From positions 805,765 to 869,764 of the forward strand of contig MU385712.1 in NCBI GenBank assembly GCA_022497155.1: DNA of 64,000 nt, written 5' to 3'. A program made the translations under genes and the position numbers. Shown here one piece after another: positions 55,939 to 64,000 of the stretch. The first letter of the stretch is position 1. Every line of letters begins with the position of its first letter. A model generated the notes under the pieces. The model made no database searches. It was not told where the DNA came from and saw only the letters and a program-made list of their open reading frames with translations. The DNA is from Whalleya microplaca (taxonomy: Eukaryota > Ascomycota > Sordariomycetes > Xylariales > Xylariaceae).

Positions 55939-57561
55939 TGCGCAAGCATCGAGGAAGAGTTGGATACGGAACTAGCTAGGGGCAATATCAAAGTCAACAG
56001 TTTCGCGAGATTCTCGCTTCGAGCCTCCGTAGGTACCAATTTATGCGCTATAATACGAGCCTTATCAAGTCAAGTAAGTGAGGCCAAGTTTCTTCGTGAA
56101 TAGGTAAACACACCTGAGATTTCATCATAACAGAGTCCGTACTAACTACTCAAGTAGTCAAGTACCAAATGAGCTTCAATATTCTCTTAATACATTTAAA
56201 AATGTAAGGATAATTTCTCCGGGTTCGCATGAACGGATTCAACATATCATCAAACATACTTGTTATGGCTATTTCGCCTCCCCTCTGGGCATGAGGAGGC
56301 GAGATAGCCATAGCAAGTATGTGGATGCGTGTTTTTACGCGCTGAAAGAAGGATCCCAGAGCTAGCATCATTGGCGAAATCCTACTACACGTGGTCGTCT
56401 CGCACAGGAGGCCACATTTTGTGAAGATGTCGCAGCAAGAGAAGCACGCCGGAAAGACATACCTAGCAGCCTAGATAGTGGATCTGATTCTCAGGTGAGT
56501 TGGCTCAAAGACCCGTCCCACATTAGAAGGAATCGAGAGAGATACCTTTTGGTAACGCCAAACTGTATTAAGCAGTAGTGCCGTACAGTTCGTACAATGG
56601 CGGCGGGATAGCGGGTGCCTGGTCGAAGTGTAGTGGATCATTGACGGCCTTGGGAAAGATCGCACGATCGACGTTAGGGATTGGGGAGGCAATATGGGAC
56701 ACAGATGGGGCTATGCTATATGTAGTGTACTTTGTACGCACCACTGTTACCTCGTAGCGGCTAGGGCTGAGGTAGCTTCTATCCTTGCTGCCTTGCAATA
56801 GCTCAATCCGAGAAATCTGATCTGTAGACCAACAAGCTATTTGAGAAATACAAATGGGAATTCTGGTGGCGACACTCGGAAGACATATCTATATAATTCA
56901 TATATCTAAATCAAAAACTAGACTTAGACAAGTAGCAGCCTACTTTTTGTGTGCCTTTTCGAACACTACGTTGTAAGTGATTGGGTATAGCAAAAATGAT
57001 TTGGATAGATACAAAGGATATTCAGACAAGTGTAAGAGATTACCCACCGATCACCTAATTTCTTATGCAAAACTAGCGGTAACACAGGAATGGTTCATGA
57101 TATATTTGAGCGTAGAAGGTTGCGGTAATCAAATATTGGTTGTGTCGAAGATGCCAATGGCCAAAGCTGTGTCACACCGTCAGCCTGGTGGGGGTTTCAA
57201 TACTATACTCTGCCTGGTAACGAATAGAAGAAAACGGTGGGGCAACTGGTCTGATACGCCGGGAAACCTGTCTGAATATCTCTCTTTGTTTCTTTCTGAC
57301 GATAGTTGATGCATCTACCTGCTAGGCAGCAGTGGGGCTGTATATCATCGGGGTTTGAGTCACTTATCCTCCGGAAGGCATACATGTAGGCATATGTTTC
57401 TGAGGTGTAAATAATGAATAGATCATATGTTCTAAGTTTACCTTGTCTACCTATTTAATCATGTCTTTCCCCTGACCTTCAACCTTCAATTTTCATCCTT
57501 CATTCTCATTCCAATCATTCTAAGCCGTCAGAAATCACGCGATACCCCTACTTTACCAAAT
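55939..57561. other. Intergenic, contains a long hairpin
   Basis: 1.6 kb between genes on the same strand. The main structure is a 28-bp inverted repeat (listed). A minus-strand frame at 56568-56798 looked faintly coding but has no support. Confidence 0.55.
56254..56322. repeat. 28-bp inverted repeat (foldback) with 13-nt loop
   Basis: Left arm 56254-56281 (begins ACATACTTG) and right arm 56295-56322 pair over 28 positions with two mismatches. In RNA of the plus strand both would be G-U wobbles, so the transcript folds without a bulge. Could be a foldback element, a terminator-like hairpin or a small-RNA source. Confidence 0.75.
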
Positions 57562-59547
57562 ATGGCTGCTAATTCCAACCAAGAACCTACCGATACGCAA
57601 AATTCCAGCCATGTTGATGCCACGCAAGGCACCAAGGTGCAGCCGCCTGTAGGCTCCCTCAGCTCCCTCAAGAACCTATACAAGTCGCAGAAGGACAGCG
57701 ACGGGGAGTGGACTTGGACGGAAAAATACCCCGAAGACGCTGAAGAAGCAGTTGAGAACGAAGACACGCTGAAGTATGCTGTTATCGTTCGCAACAAAAA
57801 GAGCAATGACAGCCGGAAGAAGCTGGAAGCCGACTCAATCGTCATTCAGAGTCCATGGCTGAAGGCCGCCTTGGCTATTATATTAAAGGACTACCCTGGC
57901 ATCGCCTGTGAGCTTAAGCGGCTCGTCATCGAAGCCCCCTTTGCATGTTTCGTTCATCGCTGGGCTGAATTTGTCGACTACATGCGAAGAACTGATCTGG
58001 AGTCCATAACTAAGGAGCATCTGGTCGTATTGCACGACATACTCAAATATGAGATCGGTGATTCCATCACCGCCTTTGAAGATTATGTGTTGAATGGAGT
58101 CATTACATTTGAGCATCTTTGGATGCTCTTCCAGCCCGGCTCGGTACTCCTCTCTGCCCATAAGGGGCCGCTTTCTGCCTTTGAACTTGATGAATCTGAG
58201 TACATGGCCACCCAGTGCGGCAAATTTCTTCGTTTGAGATCCGATTGTGTTGACCACAGTGGCAAAGATTTTGGTCGCCACAGGGAGATCATCGATATTC
58301 CAGAGTTCGTCGGCACCAAAAAGATCACAGGCTTGAATGCATTCCCTTGGGCCTTCCATGAGGACAAAGACGCAATTCGCGACGAGCTTATCAAACGAGG
58401 CCAAATTTTCGAGAAACTCGCCGGCCACCACTACAAGTCGTAAGTCAACTCCCAACAAAAGTTATCTTAAAAGATGAAGTGCTAAAAATCTCCAAGTTAC
58501 AATGGCACAGCCATCACCTGGGATCGTGACGGCAACGACATCCCAATCCAGGTCTCAGGCCGGATTGTTGTTGATATTGATTCGTTCAACCGTTTCACTC
58601 CGCACTACAACAAGCGGTACCTGAGCGAATGGAAGCCTAAAGATTTGGCACAATTTTTGATAGACAGGGAGATGCGCGGTGACACTGAAGACGGCAAAGT
58701 CACTTTAACGCCGTATCACCACATGCTGGCACGGTCACGAACTAGAGGGTATTCACTTAAGCTGAAGAAATGGCTCGACTTCTATGTAGACCAGGTTGGG
58801 GAGGTTACGTGGAACACTGATGCTTTCGATAAGCTTGTGCTCCCTGAGGATCAGAAAGAGCTCATCCTGGCCTTCTCGGAGTCACAGCTCGGAGGATCTA
58901 CTTTCGATGATGTCATCTCTGGAAAGGGGAAGGGAGTTATCTGCTTGCTCTCGGGTCCCCCTGGCGTGGGAAAAACGTTGACGGCTGAAGCTGTGGCAGA
59001 AAACCTCAAGGTTCCCCTTCACACGCTCAGCTCAGGTGATCTTGGTTCTGACTCATGGGATGTCGAGCACGGATTATCTCGCATCCTTGAGCTCGTCGCT
59101 CGTTGGAACGCTATCTTACTTCTGGATGAATGCGACGTCTTTCTCGAGGCTCGATCGAAGCATGATCTAGAGCGAAACAAGGTCGTGTCCATATTTCTCC
59201 GGACGCTAGAATACTACGAGGGCATCCTGTTCATGACGACCAATCGAGTAGACAACATGGATGCTGCTTTCCAGTCTCGCATTCACGTCTCTATGGAGTA
59301 TCCAGACCTTACCCAGGAGAGCCGCAGAAAGATTTGGAAGAACTTTATCGCCACTGCGGCGCTGAAGAGCGAGCTTTCAGAGGAGGACTTGGATCAACTA
59401 TCACAACTAGATCTGAATGGTCGACAGATCAAGAATCTCCTGAAGACATCGCAATTGCTGGCTGTGCGGAAAAAGAGCGAACTGAAGAGAGAGTTCATCG
59501 ACACCGTACTTTCAATAGAGAAGCGTCGACCGGATATGGCGGAGTAG
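57562..59547 (+). CDS. AAA ATPase (fungal DUF-plus-AAA type)
   Basis: Two exons, 57562-58439 and 58497-59547 (57-bp intron GTAAGT...CAAG), 642 aa. The N-terminal 340 residues form the domain found before many fungal AAA modules (ADSIVIQSPWLKAAL, LKYEIGDSITAFEDYV, VDIDSFNRFTP). The AAA core has Walker A SGPPGVGKTLTAEA (about 445-458), Walker B AILLLDECDVFLEAR (about 498-512), sensor 1 FMTTNRVDNMD and an Arg finger region AFQSRIHVSMEYPDL. Proteins of this type are related to the BCS1/FtsH-like group and are abundant and poorly characterised in filamentous fungi; the remodelled target is unknown. All catalytic motifs are intact. Its place between two methyltransferase genes may be accidental. 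Confidence 0.88.
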
Positions 59548-60298
59548 ATTTTGCTTATTCGTGGGCATTCAGAAACATGAAAGCCTCTTTTACTGGGACT
59601 TGATGGGGTGATGATCAGTGATTGACTCCAGTTCTATAGGCTTATAGACAGCATGCATTCTAGTTAGGTGGCAAACTAGATTTCTCCTTACGGAAGGCAA
59701 AATAGGACTTAATGAAACTTAATATGTTACCATGAACAACTTCAAGTGTGGGGATTACTTTGTAGTATTCGGTGAACTGTTGATGCAATCCTTATCGTAG
59801 ACCTATACAAGTCCCACCCACGGCGTTAGTCCCACAGTCCCGTGGGAATCCCATGGGAATTTCTTTTCCCCATGGGAGTATAATGTACAGGTCTACCTTT
59901 TCGAACATGTCGTATAAGGGTGACTGCTACCCTAGCTGGATACCATGCTTTAAGTCCCCATTTTCCGTCTTATAATGGGGCTGGGAGATAGTTTCAAAGA
60001 AACTAGAGTTGTCGAAGACCCGGAACTTGTATATGTACTCCGGTAAATGATACTATACCTTTTTCCTGACATCTTTTCTGCATATACTTATAAGACGTAA
60101 GGGACCTGATCCCTTTAAGAGTGAACGAAGACCCCTGACTTGCATACGTATGACCCCGCAGCGGAAATAAAGTCGCCGAACGCTCTTCCATTCTGACAAG
60201 AGAATATCTATAAATGCGCTGCTTATTGCTTACCTGAATGTATTCATACACTTCACAACACAATTTTCTTTTTATTCAATCTTGGAAGCTACGCCACA
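59548..60298. other. Intergenic, promoter of second methyltransferase
   Basis: 751 bp before the methyltransferase start, AT-rich with a cluster of TCCCATGGGA-like palindromes (listed). No gene seen. Confidence 0.6.
59838..59877. promoter_or_regulatory. Three TCCCATGGGA-like palindromes
   Basis: TCCCGTGGGA (59838-59847), TCCCATGGGA (59849-59858) and CCCCATGGGA (59868-59877) within 40 bp, about 420 bp before the methyltransferase ATG. Closely spaced near-identical palindromes suggest a dimeric regulator site; binder unknown. Confidence 0.4.
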
Positions 60299-61231
60299 AT
60301 GCCAGAGTATATGGTAAGCTCGGTAGCGGAGGAGAATAAGCGTTTAGAACAAGGGACCGCGCTCATCAGGACCTATATGGATGGCAATGTGTTTCTTGCT
60401 CCCATTGATACAACTCGTGGTAATCTCAAAGTTCTCGACAGTGCTGCAAGCAACGGTGTGTCCAGAAATCTTTCTGGTCGTGAAATGGAAATCTGAGGCT
60501 TGAGAGCAGGTTACTGGCTATCGCAATTCCGCGGTTCCCTCAAGGACCCCGACTCAGCCGAATTAATCGGGACCGACATCCAGGACCGCTTTCCCGACCC
60601 GCCGTGGCCGGGCATCAGCATGCAAATCCAAGACATCAACAAGCAATGGCCAGAGTCGTGGGATGCTACCTTTGACTACGTGCATCAGACCCTTGTGTTG
60701 TTCCAGGCAGGACCGGGGCTGCGCGAAGTCATTGGTTCTCTTGTGAAGCTTGTGAAACCTGGTGGCTGGATCGAGCTCATGGAACCTGAGTATAAACTCA
60801 ATGACGATGATGGCACGGCCTACAAGCAGTTCCACAACATGCTTTGCGAGCTTTGGGCTATGAGAGGCACGAAGAGCGATTTTGCCGCTAGCTTAGAGGG
60901 AATAATTAAAGATGCCGGCTTCAAGGACGTCAAGAGCGTACTGTTACCTATTGGTATAGGTCCTAAAACTAAGGATGCGCAAATGGCCAATACAAGCGTG
61001 GAGAGTACCGTTGGTGGAGCAAGGAATATCACGATAGCTGGAAAATGTAGGCCCACTCCTTATGCTCCAGTTGCGATAATGTTGACGAGATCCTTAGTCA
61101 TTCCAGGAGGGCTCAAGAGCATATCCGCAGAGGATTTTGAGACTTGGCCGGAGCGTTTTGAAAAAGAATTGAGAACCGAAGGTGCCTATTTCCCCCTCAG
61201 AGTGGTCTATGGTAGAAGGCCAGGTACATAA
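60299..61231 (+). CDS. SAM-dependent methyltransferase, second copy
   Basis: Two exons, 60299-60455 and 60510-61231 (54-bp intron GTGTGT...GCAG), 292 aa. The join recreates motif I: LKVLDSAASN-GYWLSQFRGS, a variant with Ser-Ala-Ser in place of the usual Gly-rich loop but common in fungal secondary-metabolism methyltransferases. Then come ELIGTDIQDRFPDPP (acidic residue binding the SAM ribose), FDYVHQTLVL and LVKPGGWIELMEPEY. Only distantly similar to the other methyltransferase at 55 kb. It is convergent with the PKS, the stops being about 375 bp apart, so it is a good candidate tailoring enzyme for the PKS product. Acceptor unknown. Confidence 0.85.
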
Positions 61232-61606
61232 TGAAGATCTGAGAGTTAAGAAAATAAGTTCTAACCTCTTCTACGACAAGAGGTTCGACGAAGTTGATAA
61301 GGTCGGAAAATGAGTTACGGGAAGTGGTGGAGGACTGGGATGAAATGGACCCCACAGACGCTGCCACAGTGGAAGTACATACTTATTTATTAGTGTTGAA
61401 AAAAGGTCGAACCCCTCTGGAGGCGAAATTCATAAGAGTATCACTGCCATTGGGGCAAAGCACAACGTTGAAAGCCCAACGAGGATGGGTTTGGTAAAGA
61501 CCATTTCAAGTCTATGTCTTGCGTCTATGTAATTGACTCCTGATGATGTTACAACAACCAGCTATCCAAAGAGAAGAAAAAGTTAGAAAACTATGTTCAC
61601 TACGAA
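61232..61606. other. Convergent 3' region with a coding-like remnant
   Basis: 375 bp between the methyltransferase and PKS stop codons. It is not plain UTR: see the remnant at 61294-61440. Confidence 0.5.
61294..61440 (+). pseudogene. Possible decayed C-terminal methyltransferase fragment
   Basis: A frame without ATG reads ENELREVVEDWDEMDP then AATVEVHTYLLVLKKG. This looks like the C-terminal helix and strand of a small-molecule methyltransferase. In a shifted frame just upstream, NLFYDKRFDEVDK could be its continuation, implying a frameshift. It is probably a leftover of a duplicated or older gene. Identification is by feel of the sequence only. Confidence 0.3.
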
Positions 61607-64000
61607 CTAGTCGAGAAAACCTGACATCTTCCAAGCCGACACATAAGACCGCACCACTTCATCACTTACTGGCCCTTGCATGGCCATGATCTCAGAATGC
61701 GTACTTGCTCGTTGCGTGTCCAAGATAATACCACCGCAGGCCATGCGTTCGAAGTGGCCCTCGAGAAAGCCGATGACTCGGGCGGCCGGATTCTCCTTCT
61801 CGGAGAGAGGCGACTGGCGAACCCGTTTGATCCAGTCTTGGAAGGGAATGATGCCGTGGGGAGGTATATCAAGGGCGGCTGCCAGAACCGTCGACATATT
61901 CTTCCACGGCTGGCCGACGGGGTTGTCGATGTGATACACCGGGCAAGCCTCCGCCATCCCATCATGATCATTAATTCTCAGCAGATCGACCATGACGCTC
62001 GCGCTTCGATCCACGGGCAGCCAATGCAGCACCCCCTGAAGGTCGGGCCATGCCTTGAGCACCTGGGCGCTTTTCACCAGGAAGGGAAAGTGCTCGACGG
62101 GGTTCCAGACACCGCTGGCGGTCGACCCGGAGATCTGGCCCGGCCGCGCCACCGAGGCCCGGAATAGCCGCGGGTGACGACGCAGTGTCTCCGTGAGCAT
62201 GCGCTCACACACCCACTTACCCTCGTTGTAGCCGCTGGGCATCACCGCGGCCATGGGCACGGGCTGCTCGAGGACGTGGGGCCCGTCCGAGAAGCCGACC
62301 ACGCCGATGGATGAGACGAGCTGGAAACCGATCTTGCGTGGAGCGGTGGTTGTCGCCATGTCGCGCGCTAGGTCCAGTAGGTTACGCATCACCCTGATTT
62401 GGGGCTCGTAAGCCTTGAGCGGCCGTGTGCCACTCATCGGCCACCCGTTGTGGATGATGTGGGTGCCGTGTCGCGCCACCCAGGCATACTCCTCGGCCGG
62501 GAGACCGAGTTGCGGCTTGGAGGTGTCGGTGTCGTACACCCGCAGCTTCGCGCTTGCGGCGGGGGATAGCTTGATGCCTCTTGACAACAACGCATCTGCC
62601 TGCCGCTCGTCGGCCCACACATTGCTGACGGGACGATTGATGCACACGACAGTTGCGACATCCGGCCGCGCGGCGAGGGTTTGGACAAGGTGTGACCCAA
62701 GGCTGCCCGACGCGCCTGTCACAACCACCGCGGCTCCCCTACCGGTGCGGGTGGTGGTGGTACGGTCTGCCGCAGCCTCGAGTAGGGCTGACTCCCATCC
62801 TGTCGTGTAGGCAGCCACCAGGCGCTCTGCCTCTGCCTCACGCGCCGCCACGTCGCCCCTATTAAGCAATTTCGCCTCTGCGGCAGATGCATCAGTTTTT
62901 GAGGCCGGAGCTGACAGGAAGTTAGGGACTAACCTCTTGGCGGTAGTGAAGTCTGACGCGTCATCTGGAGTAGAGATATCAGAGGCTGTGTCATCGACCA
63001 TGACCATGCTGTCACCCTCTCCGGTGACAGCCGAGTCATCGTCGCTCTCGGTGTCGTCGCTAAGATCATCTTCATCATCATCCTCTTGTTCCATACCGGA
63101 CCCCTCTCCGGCCCTAGACAAAGCATTCGATACACAGGCAATGAACTAGCGAAGATTTGTGGCTTCCATCTGCTCGGCCTGGTCGAGTGTACATTTGAAG
63201 GTATTCTCGACCTCGCGTGCCAGCTCCATGCCCATCAACGAGTCAATACCCAGGTCAGCCATCTCGCTATCGAGCGTCATCTCGCTAGCCTCGATACCGG
63301 AAACGTTAGCGACTACATTGCGCACTTCTTCTGTGAGGTCGTGCCTGCCGGTAGCCTTTGCCTTTTTGCTGCTGGCGCTTTGTACCTTTGCATCTGGGCG
63401 GGGACTTCTGGTCTCGACAGACGGGGAAAGGGTGGCAGCAGGAGGGGCAGACGACGGCACAGACCCCGCGGTGCTCCTCACAAACGACTTGTCCACTGTC
63501 ACCCTCGCCAGTATCTTACTCATCGTTGCCTTGGCGACGCGTGCATATCGGAGGCCCATGATGACCTCTTCCAGCGTCCCCGTCGCAGCGTCGAAGATGT
63601 AGACGTCCGTCACGTAGGCCTTGTCGGATTGGCGCGCGTGGCGGGCAAGCACGTGCCAGACAGCGGGACCGTTTTCCCGGCCGTCCGTCACGGTCTGGAC
63701 CTTGGGCGAGCGCATCGTCAGCTCGAGGCCGGTGGCGACGTACATGTCGCTCGTCGGAAGGTCTGTCAGCAGGTTCACGTACATGCCTGCGACCTGGCCG
63801 AATGAGTCGGCCTTGGGGACGTCGAGCCAGGTGTCGCCGCTGTGACGCTTGTGCACGACCCCGGCGCTCTCGCCGTCGCGACCCACCACGGACCGCACGC
63901 CGTGGTACACCGGGCCAAAGTCGACGACGGGCTCGAAGGCCCGGTACACGTTGCGGCCCTGGAGAGCCTCCACACCCTCGTCGTTAGGGCCCAGCTGTAG
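61607..64000 (-). CDS. Non-reducing polyketide synthase, C-terminal part (PT-ACP-reductase), with in-frame TAG
   Basis: The frame enters from the right edge and ends at 61607. First comes the second half of a product-template (PT) domain: [16 protein letters not shown] and [17 protein letters not shown], the latter holding the probable catalytic Asp. Then an acyl-carrier domain follows, [20 protein letters not shown] with the phosphopantetheine Ser. After an in-frame TAG at 63146-63148 the same frame continues through an acidic linker ([14 protein letters not shown]) into a 512-codon segment ending in a thioester-reductase: [14 protein letters not shown] (NADPH), [22 protein letters not shown] (Tyr-x3-Lys). 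There is no methyltransferase domain between ACP and reductase, so the architecture is PT-ACP-R, as I recall for fusarubin-type synthases, which release aldehydes. KS, AT and SAT should lie beyond 64000. If the stop is real, the product lacks its release domain. Confidence 0.88.
63146..63148 (-). other. In-frame amber codon between PKS ACP and reductase
   Basis: TAG directly after EQMEATNLR and before FIACVSNAL, both of which look like normal family sequence in one frame. No splice pair removes it while keeping frame: the nearest candidate (a GTACAC donor ending at this TAG) would be 47 nt and delete conserved residues. The next bases (TTC) do not form a known strong readthrough context. Confidence 0.85.

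Noticed and set aside
56568..56798. 76-codon minus-strand frame with coding-like C-terminus
   Set aside because: No ATG, no clear upstream exon and no recognisable family.
61676..62810. Long plus-strand frames across the PKS reductase region
   Set aside because: Antisense to the reductase domain, which has clear family motifs on the minus strand.
63100..63200. An intron that would splice out the PKS stop codon
   Set aside because: The only donor/acceptor pair ending at the TAG is 47 nt, breaks the frame and removes conserved ACP residues.

Overview
This is nuclear DNA of a filamentous ascomycete (Pezizomycotina). The evidence is direct: genes are split by 45-190 bp GT-AG introns, and the gene set is fungal. 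It includes a HET-C heterokaryon-incompatibility protein, Zn2Cys6 regulator, UstYa-family protein, non-reducing polyketide synthase (NR-PKS), Rtp1 and a PTC6-type PP2C phosphatase. Flavour is closest to Sordariomycetes, but I cannot fix order or genus. I saw no bacterial operon, CRISPR array, rRNA or convincing tRNA. All exon joins are my own reading of splice sites and conserved protein sequence.

Left part (1-13.6 kb), accessory: a partial F-box/ankyrin protein, a 2,2-dialkylglycine-decarboxylase-like PLP enzyme, an AmdR-like Zn2Cys6 regulator, a divergently transcribed 242-aa protein of unknown function, a small Cys-containing hypothetical protein, a 3-carboxymuconate-cycloisomerase/adenylosuccinate-lyase-type enzyme and a GNAT acetyltransferase. 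Spacers are long and AT-rich. Regulator plus two amino/dicarboxylic-acid enzymes looks like a small regulated metabolic island with no obvious known counterpart.

Middle part (14-44.5 kb), mostly core genes: a polytopic membrane protein, HET-C, a D-amino-acid oxidase, a Siw14-like phosphatase with a C-terminal membrane segment, a small membrane protein, an Hlj1/DNAJB12-type ER J-protein, mitochondrial PP2C PTC6, a nine-exon TDT-family transporter (Mae1/Ssu1 type) containing 6-nt and 8-nt microexons, and the RNA polymerase II assembly factor Rtp1. They are separated by gene-free stretches with short tandem repeats.

Right part (44.5-64 kb), accessory again: a decayed GNAT pseudogene with four in-frame stops, a membrane-anchored SGNH/CE3-like hydrolase, a UstYa-family protein with two HxxHC motifs, two SAM-dependent methyltransferases flanking an AAA ATPase, and at the right edge the C-terminal portion of an NR-PKS (product template - ACP - thioester reductase). 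The PKS frame is interrupted by one in-frame TAG exactly between ACP and reductase. This end is probably the flank of a secondary-metabolite cluster that continues to the right.

The most interesting observations are the amber codon separating PKS chain building from reductive release, the microexons of the transporter, the left metabolic island with a palindromic candidate operator between regulator and target, and the stop-only GNAT pseudogene.
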